From Isoptericola sp. BMS4 (GTDB lineage: Bacteria > Actinomycetota > Actinomycetes > Actinomycetales > Cellulomonadaceae): a DNA stretch of 64,000 nucleotides. A model generated the notes under the pieces. The model did no database searches and was not told the DNA's origin. It saw only the letters and a list, made by a program, of their open reading frames with translations. The DNA lies in the NCBI RefSeq assembly GCF_011634835.1, contig NZ_SIRP01000001.1, forward strand, positions 1,579,643-1,643,642. The letters run 5' to 3'. The first letter of the stretch is position 1; each line of letters begins with the position of its first letter. This document shows positions 8,262-16,254 of the stretch, piece after piece. A program made the position numbers and the translations under genes.

Positions 8262-9665
8262 TCAGCGGGCCGGGGTGTAGTCGGCCAGTGCCGAGGGCGG
8301 GTCGGTGAGGTCCGGGTCCTGGGCCAGGTAGGCCCGGGTCTCGCGCACGATGAGCCCGGACAGGACCAGGATGCCGACGAGGTTCGGCAGGGCCATGAGG
8401 CCGTTGAGGATGTCCGCGATGCCCCAGACGAGCTCCAGCTCCCACACAGCGCCCACGAAGCACACGACGGTGAACAGGGCGCGGTAGGGGTACGTCGCGC
8501 GGACGCCGAAGAGGGACGCGGCGCACCGCTCGCCGTAGTACGACCAGCCGATGACGGTCGACACGGCGAAGAACACGACGACGATCGCCACGATCGCCCC
8601 GCCGAGGGAAGCCAGCGGGCCGGACGACATGCCCTCCGCCGTCATCGCCGCGCCCTCCTCGCCGCTCGTCCACGCGCCGGAGGAGATGATGACGAGGCCG
8701 GTGAAGGTGACCACGACGATGGTGTCGATGAAGGTCTGGGTCATCGACACCAGGCCCTGGCGCACCGGGTGGACGCTCTTGGCCGCCGCGGCGACGATGG
8801 CGGCCGACCCCAGGCCGGACTCGTTGGAGAACAGGCCGCGCGCCACGCCGAACTGCAGCGCCGCGGCGACCGTGGAGCCGACGAAGCCGCCCGTGGCGGC
8901 GGTGCCGGTGAACGCGTCGGTGAAGACCATCGCGAAGGCGTCCGGGATGGCAGCGGCGTTGGCGCCCAGGACGAGCACGCCGGCGACCAGGTAGACGAGG
9001 ATCATCGTCGGCACGAAGGACGCCGTGACCGCGCCGATGCGCTTGATGCCGCCCAGCAGGACGACCCCCACGACCACCATGACGACGGCGCCGGACACGA
9101 CCGGCGGCACGCCGAACTCGGACTCGAGCGAGCCGGCGATCGTGTTGGTCTGGGTCATGTTGCCGATGCCGAAGGCGGCCAGGGCGGCGAAGACGGCGAA
9201 CGCCCCGGCGAGGACCTTGCCGACCGGCCCGCGGATCCCGCGCCGCAGGTACTCCTGCGGGCCGCCGCGCTGCTCGCCGCGCTCGTCGACGACGCGGAAG
9301 CGGGAGCCGAGGAACGCCTCCGAGTACTTGGTGGCCATGCCCACCAGGCCGGTGATCCACATCCAGAACAGGGCGCCCGGGCCGCCCAGGCCGATGGCGG
9401 TCGCGACCCCGGCGATGTTGCCGACGCCGACGGTCGCCGCGAGCGCCGTCGTCAGGGCCTGGTAGTGCGAGATGTCGCCCTCCGCGTCGCCGGGCTCCTT
9501 GCGCTTCAGCAGACCCAGGCGCAGCGCTGCGCCGAGCTTGCGGAACTGCAGGCCGCGCAGCCGGACGGTCATGAACAGGCCGGTGCCGAGCAGCAGCGGG
9601 ATGAGCAGCCACGGGCCCCAGACGAACGAGCCGATGTCGCCGACCAGCGTTGCGAACGTGTCCAT
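8262..9665 (-). CDS. Alanine/glycine:cation symporter, AGCS family
   Basis: A 467-residue membrane protein of the AGCS (sodium:alanine symporter) family with about ten hydrophobic segments. Diagnostic stretches include TTALAATVGVGNIAGVATAI (family signature near residue 80), LGGPGALFWMW, and GLFSNESGLGSAAI. It imports alanine or glycine with sodium or protons. The ATG at 9665 starts directly with a conserved N-terminal helix. It is monocistronic; the start codon lies about 135 bp from the divergent ribbon-helix-helix gene. Confidence 0.9.
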   Translation of the reverse strand: MDTFATLVGDIGSFVWGPWLLIPLLLGTGLFMTVRLRGLQFRKLGAALRLGLLKRKEPGDAEGDISHYQALTTALAATVGVGNIAGVATAIGLGGPGALFWMWITGLVGMATKYSEAFLGSRFRVVDERGEQRGGPQEYLRRGIRGPVGKVLAGAFAVFAALAAFGIGNMTQTNTIAGSLESEFGVPPVVSGAVVMVVVGVVLLGGIKRIGAVTASFVPTMILVYLVAGVLVLGANAAAIPDAFAMVFTDAFTGTAATGGFVGSTVAAALQFGVARGLFSNESGLGSAAIVAAAAKSVHPVRQGLVSMTQTFIDTIVVVTFTGLVIISSGAWTSGEEGAAMTAEGMSSGPLASLGGAIVAIVVVFFAVSTVIGWSYYGERCAASLFGVRATYPYRALFTVVCFVGAVWELELVWGIADILNGLMALPNLVGILVLSGLIVRETRAYLAQDPDLTDPPSALADYTPAR

Positions 9666-9750
9666 GCGCGCACGCTAGCAGCGTGAGGGCACGCGGATGT
9701 GACCTGCGCCTCATCGGTTCTCGACGCTCCAGAGGCCGGCGACCCACGGG

Positions 9751-9802
9751 ATGACACCATCGCTCTTGCCGTGACGTCACGATGGTGTCATAGTGGTGTC
9801 AT
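9751..9802. promoter_or_regulatory. Operator cluster upstream of ribbon-helix-helix gene
   Basis: Three copies of the octamer GACACC(A/C)(C/T) occur here: one on the plus strand (9753-9760) and two inverted, ATGGTGTC (9782-9789) and GTGGTGTC (9793-9800), the last two spaced 11 bases. ATGACACCATCG (9751-9762) and CGATGGTGTCAT (9780-9791) form a perfect 12-base inverted repeat around an inner GTGACGTCAC palindrome. A -10-like CATAGT (9789-9794) sits between the last two copies, six bases before the ATG at 9801. The layout fits autorepression of a leaderless promoter. Confidence 0.65.
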
Positions 9803-10370
9803 GGACCTGAGCAGATACGTCGACCAGCTGCAGCACCAGCTCACCACCGCGGCCGCCGCGAGCGGCGACGAGGCCCGTGAGCTGGCGGTGCGGCTGACCG
9901 CCCCGCTCGACGCGGCGACCCGTCTCGTCCTGCTCGACGCGCTCTCGGACGCGGCCGGCGAGATCTCCGCCGAGCTCGCCCCCGGGTCGGTGGACGTGCG
10001 GCTCCGCGGCGGCTCGCCCGAGTTTGTCGTGGCCCCGCCCGCGGGCGCCGCGGGCCCGGGGCGTGCCGACGGCTCGGAGCCAGGCCGGCCGGGCGAGGCG
10101 GGCGAGGCCGGTGAGCCGCCCCCCGCGGACCCGTCGGCGCGACCCGAGGACGCACCCGCCACCACCCGCACCACCCTGCGTCTGCCCGACCACCTCAAGG
10201 CGCAGGCCGAGGTCGCCGCCGCCCGCGACGGCGTCTCGGTGAACACGTGGCTCGTGCGCGCGGTCGCCGCCGCGCTCGAGCGACCCTCGGGCCCGCCGTC
10301 CGCCGGCTCTGCCGCCCAGGCCGGTACCGCGCGGCGCGGCGCCGGCCGCGTCACCGGGTGGGTGCGCTGA
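9801..10370 (+). CDS. HicB-like ribbon-helix-helix DNA-binding regulator
   Basis: A 189-residue protein. Residues 1-75 form a helical domain of unknown role (VDQLQHQLTTAAAASGDEA). Residues about 80-120 are a proline/glycine/glutamate-rich linker. Residues about 122-160 form a ribbon-helix-helix (TTLRLPDHLKAQAEVAAA, then VSVNTWLVRAVAAAL), as in HicB/Arc-type repressors. No HicA-type toxin lies beside it, so it is more likely a stand-alone transcription factor. Matching octamer arrays lie over its own promoter and just before the downstream DUF4097/ABC operon, which it probably controls. Confidence 0.75.
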   Translation: MDLSRYVDQLQHQLTTAAAASGDEARELAVRLTAPLDAATRLVLLDALSDAAGEISAELAPGSVDVRLRGGSPEFVVAPPAGAAGPGRADGSEPGRPGEAGEAGEPPPADPSARPEDAPATTRTTLRLPDHLKAQAEVAAARDGVSVNTWLVRAVAAALERPSGPPSAGSAAQAGTARRGAGRVTGWVR

Positions 10371-10397
10371 GCCGCGACCGCCCCGCCCGCCTCACCC

Positions 10398-10430
10398 GAC
10401 ACCGCTCGACACCACTCTGACACCACTTCT
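10398..10430. promoter_or_regulatory. Triple tandem operator before DUF4097-ABC operon
   Basis: Three head-to-tail copies of GACACC(A/G)CT start at 10398, 10408 and 10419, spaced 10 and 11 bases (one helical turn each). They match the inverted copies over the promoter of the upstream ribbon-helix-helix gene. The array ends just before the GGAG ribosome site (10431-10434) of the next gene. It may be an operator that also throttles transcription from upstream. Confidence 0.65.
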
Positions 10431-10441
10431 GGAGCTCCGCC

Positions 10442-11284
10442 ATGCCCACGTTCCCCGCCTCCGGCCCCGTCCCCGTCGTCGTGGAGGTGCCGTTCGCCCA
10501 CCTGCACGTCGTCGCCTCCGAGCGTGACGACGTCGTCGTCACCGTGCTGCCCGCCGAACCGGGCAAGTCCGGCAGCGTGCGCGCCGCCGGCGACGTGCTC
10601 GTCTCCCGTGAGGGCGACGCCGTCACCGTCACCTACCCCGGGTCCTGGAAGCAGTGGGTCCTGCCCTTCGCCGCCGGGACCGCGGCCATCACCGTCGAGG
10701 TGCCGACCGGCTCCTCCGTGCGCGGCAAGACCGGCTCCCTGTTCGCGGAGGGCCTCCTCGACTCCGTCGAGATGACGCTGTCGGCGGGCGACGCCCGGGT
10801 CGACGACGTCGCCCGGCTCGACGTCAAGGTCGCGGCCGGGTCCGTCGTCGCGCGCCGCGTCGACGGGACGGTCGACGTCAAGGTGAGCGCCGGCGGCGTC
10901 CGCATCGACGAGATCGCCGCGGACGGCGCGATCCGGGCCACGAACGGGACCACCACCGTCGGCTCGGTGTCCGGCTCCCTCGACGTGCACGGCTCGAACG
11001 GCGAGATCGTGGTGAGCCGGGTGCGCGGCACCCTCACCGCGAAGTCCGCCCACGGCGGGGTACGGGTGAGCAACCTCGAGTCCGGCAGCGCCACGCTCAC
11101 GACGTCCTTCGGCGCGATCGAGGTCGGCGTGCCCGAGGGCACCGCGGCCTACCTCGACGTCGCCTCCGAGCACGGCAGCGTCCGCAACCAGCTCACCCCC
11201 ACCGAGGGCCCCGTCGAGGACGAGGCCACGGCGGAGATCCACGCCAGCACCGGCTACGGCGACATCGTCGTCCGCCGACCCTGA
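10442..11284 (+). CDS. DUF4097 beta-strand repeat protein
   Basis: A 280-residue protein with the repetitive short beta strands of the DUF4097/DUF4098 adhesin-like family (VEMTLSAGDARVDDVA, LDVKVAAGSVVARRV, VDVKVSAGGVRI and similar units of about 20 residues). It has no signal peptide, so it is probably cytosolic or membrane-peripheral. Members often sit beside ABC exporters or anti-sigma-like proteins; the function is unknown. GGAG lies eight bases before the ATG. The next gene, an ABC ATPase, starts 10 bases downstream, so the three genes probably form one operon. Confidence 0.8.
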   Translation: MPTFPASGPVPVVVEVPFAHLHVVASERDDVVVTVLPAEPGKSGSVRAAGDVLVSREGDAVTVTYPGSWKQWVLPFAAGTAAITVEVPTGSSVRGKTGSLFAEGLLDSVEMTLSAGDARVDDVARLDVKVAAGSVVARRVDGTVDVKVSAGGVRIDEIAADGAIRATNGTTTVGSVSGSLDVHGSNGEIVVSRVRGTLTAKSAHGGVRVSNLESGSATLTTSFGAIEVGVPEGTAAYLDVASEHGSVRNQLTPTEGPVEDEATAEIHASTGYGDIVVRRP

Positions 11285-11293
11285 GGAGTTCTC

Positions 11294-12100
11294 ATGACCA
11301 GGAACCGCACGTCGACCGCACGGAAGGAACGGGGCACCGGAATGAACGCCGCGATCTCGATCCGCAACCTGACCAAGTCCTTCGGGGACAACGCCGTGCT
11401 GAAGGGCGTGGACCTCGAGGTCCGCCCCGGGACGATCTTCGCCCTGCTCGGCTCCAACGGGGCCGGCAAGACTACGACGGTCAACATCGCCTCGACGCTG
11501 CTCGCGGCCGACGGCGGCTCGGTGCGGGTCGCCGGCCACGACGTCGCCGAGTCGCCCGAGGAGGTGCGCCGGTCCATCTCGCTGACGGGCCAGTTCGCCG
11601 CCGTCGACGAGGTGCTCACCGGACGCGAGAACCTCGTGCTGATCGCCCGCCTCCGCCGCGTCGACGCCCCGGCGAAGGTCGCGGACGACCTGCTCGCCCG
11701 CTTCGGGCTGACCGACGCCGCCGACCGGCCCGCCAGCACCTACTCCGGCGGCATGAAGCGGCGGCTGGACATCGCGATGAGCCTCATCGGCTCGCCCGCG
11801 ATCATCTTCCTCGACGAGCCGACCACGGGCCTCGACCCCGAGGCCCGCCTCGAGGTCTGGAAGACGGTCCAGGAGCTGCGGGACGGCGGGACGACCATCC
11901 TGCTCACCACGCAGTACCTGGACGAGGCCGAGCAGCTCGCGGAGCGCATCGCGATCCTGCACGGCGGGACCATCATCGCGGACGGCACGCTCGACGAGCT
12001 CAAGCGCATGTTCCCGCCCGCGAAGGTCGAGTACGTCGAGAAGCAGCCCACCCTCGAGGAGATCTTCCTCGCCATCATCGGCGCCAAGGAGGCGAACTGA
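11294..12100 (+). CDS. DrrA-like ABC exporter ATPase
   Basis: A 268-residue ATPase of the daunorubicin-resistance (DrrA/CcmA) group. Motifs: Walker A GSNGAGKTTT (about residues 53-62), signature YSGGMKRRLDIA, Walker B IIFLDEPTTGLDPEA, and LLTTQYLDEAEQLA with the switch region. The ATG at 11294 has GAGGAG just upstream. An internal ATG at 11342 with a weaker site would remove 16 poorly conserved residues and is a possible alternative start. It pairs with the ABC-2 permease that begins one base after its stop. The substrate is unknown, perhaps a drug, lipid or peptide. Confidence 0.87.
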   Translation: MTRNRTSTARKERGTGMNAAISIRNLTKSFGDNAVLKGVDLEVRPGTIFALLGSNGAGKTTTVNIASTLLAADGGSVRVAGHDVAESPEEVRRSISLTGQFAAVDEVLTGRENLVLIARLRRVDAPAKVADDLLARFGLTDAADRPASTYSGGMKRRLDIAMSLIGSPAIIFLDEPTTGLDPEARLEVWKTVQELRDGGTTILLTTQYLDEAEQLAERIAILHGGTIIADGTLDELKRMFPPAKVEYVEKQPTLEEIFLAIIGAKEAN

Positions 12101-12101
12101 C

Positions 12102-12881
12102 ATGGCTGTGACCCAGCCCGCGACCCTGCCCGCGATGATCCACGACACCAACGCGCTGACCGGGCGCCTCATGAAGGCGATCCTGCGCAGCCCCGACACG
12201 ATCATCACCGTCGCGCTCACACCGATCGCCATCTTCGTGCTCTTCCGGTACGTCTTCGGCGGGGCGATCGAGACCGGGGAGGAGAACTACACCAACTACC
12301 TGCTGCCCGGCATCCTCATCATCACGATCGCGTCCTCCGTGGCGTACACGGCGCTGCGGATCTTCACCGACACGCAGAAGGGCATCACCGCCCGCCTGGC
12401 GACCATGCCGATCTCGCGCTCGTCGGTGCTGTGGTCGCACGTGGTGACCTCGCTGGTCTCCAACCTCGCCACGGCCGCCGTCATCATCGGCGTCGGGTTC
12501 GCGATGGGCTTCCGCCCGGACGCCGGCCTCGGCGGTTGGCTCGGCATCGCCGGGGTCCTGGGGCTGTTCACGCTCAGCCTCACCTGGCTCGCCGTGATCC
12601 CCGGGCTGGCGGCGAAGACCATGGAGGGAGCGACGGCGTTCTCGTATCCGCTGATCTTCCTGCCGTTCCTCAGCTCGGCGTTCGTCCCGACGGCGTCCAT
12701 GCCCGGGCCGGTCCGATGGTTCGCCGAGAACCAGCCCGTCACCTCCGTCGTCGACACCCTGCGCTCCCTCATCGAGGGCACGCCGGTCGGCAACGACATC
12801 TGGGTGGCGCTGGCCTGGATCGTCGGCATCGGGGCGGTGGCGTACGTCGTCGCCCTCCGCCGGTACCGCAAGGCGGTCTGA
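12102..12881 (+). CDS. DrrB-like ABC-2 exporter permease
   Basis: A 259-residue membrane protein of the ABC-2/DrrB family with about six transmembrane segments and the family motif region ENQPVTSVVDTLRSLIEG near residue 210. It forms the membrane half of the exporter whose ATPase is encoded immediately upstream. It is the last gene of the operon and is followed by a perfect 28-bp-arm palindrome that probably ends transcription. Confidence 0.87.
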   Translation: MAVTQPATLPAMIHDTNALTGRLMKAILRSPDTIITVALTPIAIFVLFRYVFGGAIETGEENYTNYLLPGILIITIASSVAYTALRIFTDTQKGITARLATMPISRSSVLWSHVVTSLVSNLATAAVIIGVGFAMGFRPDAGLGGWLGIAGVLGLFTLSLTWLAVIPGLAAKTMEGATAFSYPLIFLPFLSSAFVPTASMPGPVRWFAENQPVTSVVDTLRSLIEGTPVGNDIWVALAWIVGIGAVAYVVALRRYRKAV

Positions 12882-12897
12882 CCCCGTCCCTCAGAGC

Positions 12898-12958
12898 GTT
12901 GTGGGCGTGATCTTGGCGCTATTCCAGGTCGGAATAGCGCCAAGATCACGCCCACAAC
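12898..12958. repeat. Palindromic repeat, family A copy 2 (terminator?)
   Basis: Perfect 28-base arms (12898-12925 and 12931-12958) enclose a 5-base loop (AGGTC). The outer bases GTTGTGGGCG and the inner GGCGCT are shared with the element at 8200-8255. It lies between the convergent DrrB-like and universal-stress genes, 13-17 bp from each stop codon, so it probably ends both transcripts. A family of such elements elsewhere in the genome is likely. Confidence 0.8.
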
Positions 12959-12971
12959 ACTCGGGGTGGGG

Positions 12972-13358
12972 TCAGGCGTCGTAGACGTCCTTGACGACCA
13001 GCACGGGGGCGGGAGAGTCGAGCAGCACGCGCTGGGTGGTGGTGCCCATGAGGAAGGTGCCGGCGCTCGACCGCTTGCGCGAACCGACCACCACGAGGGC
13101 GGCTCCGGTCGCGTCGGCGGCGTCGAGGATCGCGTCGGCGGGCTCCGTCCCGGCGTCGCGCCGGGTCACCGGCTGCACCTCGACCACCTCCGGGGCGGCG
13201 GACAACCGTGCGGCGAGGGCGTCGCCCGCGGCCGCGTCGTCGGGCGGGGCGAGGTTCACCACGTGCAGGGGGAGCCGCCGCCGGGCCGCCTCGGCCAGGG
13301 CCGTGGTCAGGGCGGCCTCGCCGTGCGGGGACGGGTTGTAGGCCACGAGCACCGTCAT
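12972..13358 (-). CDS. Universal stress protein family
   Basis: A 128-residue single-domain UspA-fold protein: N-terminal strand MTVLVAYNPSPHGEAAL and a C-terminal nucleotide-loop-like motif GSRKRSSAGTFLMGTTTQRVL followed by SPAPVLVVKD. The G-x2-R-x9-G pattern suggests ATP binding. The ATG at 13358 is chosen because the fold starts there; a longer frame adds an unconserved arginine/serine-rich tail. It is divergent from the zinc-ribbon gene. Confidence 0.85.
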   Translation of the reverse strand: MTVLVAYNPSPHGEAALTTALAEAARRRLPLHVVNLAPPDDAAAGDALAARLSAAPEVVEVQPVTRRDAGTEPADAILDAADATGAALVVVGSRKRSSAGTFLMGTTTQRVLLDSPAPVLVVKDVYDA

Positions 13359-13439
13359 GGCCACACTCTCGCACATCGACCGGAACCGCGGTGACGCTCC
13401 GCTCGTTCTTGAGGACAACCGACTAAGGAGCAGCCGGCG

Positions 13440-13751
13440 ATGCAGTGTCCTCACGACCAGACCGTCCTGGTGATGACCGAGCGCAAGGGCGTCGAGATCG
13501 ACTACTGCCCGCGGTGCCGCGGGGTGTGGCTCGACCGGGGCGAGCTCGACAAGATCATCGACCGGTCGCTGGAGGCCGAGATCGCGACGGAGGCCCTCGG
13601 TCCACTCCGACCCGCGCCGGCGTCGTCCCCGGCCCGGTACGAGGACGACCGTCGCGTCGACGGAGGCTACGCCGGGTACGACCGGCGGGGCGGCGACGAC
13701 CGCCGTCGCAAGAAGAAGGAGTCCTGGCTCGGGGACCTCTTCGACTTCTGA
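13440..13751 (+). CDS. Zinc-ribbon protein (zf-TFIIB family)
   Basis: A 103-residue protein. The N-terminal zinc ribbon has CPHD near residue 3 and CPRCRGVWLDRGELDKI near residues 22-38, the hallmark of the small TFIIB-type zinc-ribbon family. The C-terminal half is charged and disordered (RRGGDDRRRKKKE) and ends WLGDLFDF. AAGGAG lies at 13425-13430, ahead of the ATG. The function is unknown. Confidence 0.82.
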   Translation: MQCPHDQTVLVMTERKGVEIDYCPRCRGVWLDRGELDKIIDRSLEAEIATEALGPLRPAPASSPARYEDDRRVDGGYAGYDRRGGDDRRRKKKESWLGDLFDF

Positions 13752-13778
13752 GCCCGGGCCCGACGCCCCGCCCGGCCG

Positions 13779-14222
13779 CTACGCGGCGAGCTGCTCGCGC
13801 ACCTGGCGCTTCGCGCGGGTGAGCATCCCTGCCATGCCGTTGAGGCGCAGCGGGCTGACGGCGCGGGTCAGCCCGATCATCAGCGGGAAGTCGTCCGGCA
13901 CGTCCAGCACCTGCTGGGCGGTCAGCCCGGACAACCCCTGCGCGAGGATCGAGGCGAACCCGCGCGTCGTGGGCGCCTCCTGGGGCGCCGTCGCGAAGAA
14001 GCGCACGACGTCGCCGTCCACCTCCGCGAACGCGCGCACCGGCGACTGGCACTCCTCGACCGCCTCGAGCAGGCCGGGGGCGCTCGCGTAGCGGTCGGGC
14101 AGGGCGGGCAGCTCGCGGGAGAACTCCAGCAGCAGCTGCAGGCGCTCGCGCTCGGGCAGGGCGAGGAAGTCCTCGCGGATCTCGGCGAGCGACTCGGGCA
14201 GCGCGGGGGCGGCGTCGTTCAT
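13779..14222 (-). CDS. sufE: SufE family sulfur-acceptor protein
   Basis: A 147-residue SufE-like protein. The acceptor cysteine lies in VEECQSPV (about residue 58), and the family core is visible (LPALPDRY, GFASILAQGLSGL). SufE takes sulfur from a cysteine desulfurase or sulfurtransferase for Fe-S cluster assembly. It lies 112 bp downstream of the rhodanese gene on the same strand, so the two probably form an operon in which the rhodanese may be a sulfur source or partner. Confidence 0.87.
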   Translation of the reverse strand: MNDAAPALPESLAEIREDFLALPERERLQLLLEFSRELPALPDRYASAPGLLEAVEECQSPVRAFAEVDGDVVRFFATAPQEAPTTRGFASILAQGLSGLTAQQVLDVPDDFPLMIGLTRAVSPLRLNGMAGMLTRAKRQVREQLAA

Positions 14223-14334
14223 GGGTCCAGTCTGTCGCAGGTGGATGGTGGACCGGGACGGCGGCCCGGGATCCGGTCGGCAGTCGCGCCGACCGGGTCC
14301 CGGGCCGCCGCCGTGGTCGTGGCGGTCGGGCGGG

Positions 14335-15273
14335 TCAGGCCACCGCGACCTTCTGCGCCGGCCCCGCCGGCACCTCGCCGGGCGCGTCGCCCGCGACGAT
14401 CGGCACGCGCACGGCGTTGCCCCACTCGGTCCAGGAGCCGTCGTAGTTGCGCACGTCGTCGATGCCGAGCAGGTAGCGCAGCGCGAACCACGTGTGGCTG
14501 GAGCGCTCGCCGATGCGGCAGTAGGTGATCACCGAGTCGTCGAGCTGGATGCCGAGACCGCCGTCGCGGTAGATGGCCTCGAGCTCGGCGCGGGTCTTGT
14601 AGGTGCCGTCCTCGGACACGGCGGTGGCCCACGGGACGCTGCGGGCCGTGGGGATGTGGCCGCCGCGCAGCACGCCCTCCTCTGGGTAGTCCGGGATGTG
14701 CAGGCGCTCGCCCGTGTACTCCTGCGGGGAGCGGATGTCCACGAGCGGGCCGCGGCCCAGGTGCGCGAGGACGTCCTCCTTGAAGGCCCGGAACGTGGTG
14801 TCGTCGCGCTCCACCACGGGGTAGTCGCCGCGGGCGGGCGCCGGGACCTCGGTGGTGAGCTCGCGCTCCTCGGCGACCCACAGGTTGCGGCCGCCGTCGA
14901 GCAGGCGCACGTCCTCGTGGCCGAACAGGGTGAAGACCCAGGCGGTGTACGCGGCCCACCAGTTGTTCTTGTCGCCGTACAGGATGATCGTCGTGTCCCG
15001 CGAGATGCCGCGGCTCGCCAGCAGGTCGGCGAAGCCGGCGCCGTCGAGGTAGTCGCGCTCCACCGGCTGCAGCAGGTCCGTGTGCCAGTCGATCTTCACC
15101 GCGCCGGGGATGTGCCCGGTCTCGTACAGCAGCACGTCCTCGTCGGACTCCACGACGACGAACCCGTCCGTGTCCTGGGCGGCGAGCCGGTCGGCGAGCC
15201 ACTGCGTCGTCACGAGGCGCTCGGGGTGCGCGTACTCGGCGAGACGGGGCGTCGGGTCGGTGGGAGCGGGCAT
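14335..15273 (-). CDS. sseA: Thiosulfate/mercaptopyruvate sulfurtransferase (tandem rhodanese)
   Basis: A 312-residue protein with two rhodanese domains (about residues 20-135 and 165-290). The C-terminal active-site loop is [12 protein letters not shown] with the catalytic cysteine. The N-terminal domain is inactive and carries [15 protein letters not shown]. It resembles actinobacterial SseA/CysA-type sulfurtransferases, which move sulfane sulfur from thiosulfate or 3-mercaptopyruvate to thiol acceptors. The ATG at 15273 has GGAGGA just upstream. The downstream sufE suggests a role in sulfur trafficking. Confidence 0.87.
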   Translation of the reverse strand: MPAPTDPTPRLAEYAHPERLVTTQWLADRLAAQDTDGFVVVESDEDVLLYETGHIPGAVKIDWHTDLLQPVERDYLDGAGFADLLASRGISRDTTIILYGDKNNWWAAYTAWVFTLFGHEDVRLLDGGRNLWVAEERELTTEVPAPARGDYPVVERDDTTFRAFKEDVLAHLGRGPLVDIRSPQEYTGERLHIPDYPEEGVLRGGHIPTARSVPWATAVSEDGTYKTRAELEAIYRDGGLGIQLDDSVITYCRIGERSSHTWFALRYLLGIDDVRNYDGSWTEWGNAVRVPIVAGDAPGEVPAGPAQKVAVA

Positions 15274-15424
15274 GGGTCCTCCATCGGTGGCGTCGGCCGT
15301 CGGCATGGGTGCCGGTGCGTACGAGCCACTGTAGGAAGGGCGCCACCAGCGGGGACACCCCGTGTCCATGATGTGGGACCACGATGCGAGATGATGGTCG
15401 CACCCGATCAAACCTTCGTGATGC

Positions 15425-15474
15425 GGAATTAGTATTCCAAAATGCTTGTGGTTCCGGTCGTCGGCTGCTAGCGT
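15425..15474 (+). promoter_or_regulatory. Promoter and palindrome of the purine operon
   Basis: TTGTGG (15446-15451) and TAGCGT (15469-15474), 17 bases apart, form a sigma-70-like promoter predicting a start near 15481. Just upstream is an AT-rich inverted repeat GGAAT-TAGT-ATTCC (15425-15438), a candidate operator for an unidentified purine regulator. The predicted leader before the deaminase ATG is about 208 bases. Confidence 0.55.
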
Positions 15475-15603
15475 CGAGCATGCCTACGGCGGGCCCGGGC
15501 CGAGCCGGCGTCGATGTCGACGCCGGTCCGGTGGTCGACGAGATCGATCCGACACCGGCAGCTATCTACCAGGCGGCATGAAGGACAACTCGCCTGCAGC
15601 GGC

Positions 15604-15661
15604 CCGCCGAGCGCCCGGTCCTCCCGGCCCGGTGGAGCCTCGGACCGGTACGCCCCGGCGG
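15604..15661 (+). promoter_or_regulatory. Structured 5' leader of the purine operon
   Basis: The leader can fold into a nested stem: CCGCCG (15604-15609) with CGGCGG (15656-15661), and CCGGTCC (15615-15621) with GGACCGG (15642-15648), enclosing a 20-base loop. It ends 28 bases before the ATG. It may be a cis-regulatory RNA, but I do not recognise a known purine, xanthine, guanidine or molybdenum-cofactor riboswitch. In GC-rich DNA such pairing can also arise by chance. Confidence 0.4.
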
Positions 15662-15688
15662 TCGCTGCCCGAACCGTGGAGACTCACC

Positions 15689-16222
15689 ATGGAACGCATC
15701 GCCGTGGACACGTCCGTGTCACCCAGCGCGGCCATTCCCGTGGACGCAGCACACCTCGAGAAGGCCGTCACCCTCGCCGTCGACAGCGTCGCGAACGCCG
15801 GCGGTCCCTTCGGCGCCGTGATCGTCACCCGTGACGGTCGCGTCGTCGAGGGGAACAACCGCGTCACCCAGGACCACGACCCCACCGCCCACGCCGAGGT
15901 GACCGCGATCCGGCGCGCGTGCGCCGAGCTCGGCACGTTCGACCTGTCGGGCGCCGTGCTGTACTCCAGCTGCGAACCCTGCCCCATGTGCCTCGCCTCG
16001 GCCCTGTGGGCACGCGTCGAGGCCGTGTACTTCGCCGCCGACCGGTACGACGCGGCCGACGCCGGGTTCGACGACGCGGCGTTCTACGACTTCTTCGCCG
16101 CCCGGCTCGGGAACGCGCCTGGGACCGGGGCCGAGATCATGACCGTGCGCCACGAGCGCACCCCCTCCGCCGTCGCGCCGTTCGACGCCTGGCGCGTGCT
16201 CGAGTCCCGCATCACCTACTGA
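15689..16222 (+). CDS. Guanine deaminase-like nucleoside deaminase
   Basis: A 177-residue cytidine-deaminase-fold protein of the GuaD/TadA group. The zinc site is THAHAEV-like (PTAHAEVTAIRRAC) and SSCEPCPMCLASALWARV, with catalytic Glu in HAE and the C-x2-C pair. Length and C-terminus fit bacterial guanine deaminase, which converts guanine to xanthine. The downstream purine permease and xanthine dehydrogenase support this: guanine to xanthine to urate. The ATG at 15689 is taken because the upstream frame is unconserved. Confidence 0.85.
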   Translation: MERIAVDTSVSPSAAIPVDAAHLEKAVTLAVDSVANAGGPFGAVIVTRDGRVVEGNNRVTQDHDPTAHAEVTAIRRACAELGTFDLSGAVLYSSCEPCPMCLASALWARVEAVYFAADRYDAADAGFDDAAFYDFFAARLGNAPGTGAEIMTVRHERTPSAVAPFDAWRVLESRITY

Positions 16223-16254
16223 CGCCCGCCGGCCGGAGGAAAGGACACAAGGAC

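Noticed and set aside
9801-10370. HicAB-type toxin-antitoxin locus
   Set aside because: The HicB-like ribbon-helix-helix protein has no HicA-size RNase gene next to it; operator arrays suggest a plain regulator.
12898-12958. CRISPR repeat or attachment site
   Set aside because: It is a single perfect hairpin, not a spaced array, and no integrase or cas gene is present.
15481-15688. Known purine, guanidine or Moco riboswitch
   Set aside because: I could not match the conserved cores of these classes; only generic GC-rich stems are visible, so it is reported as an unassigned leader.
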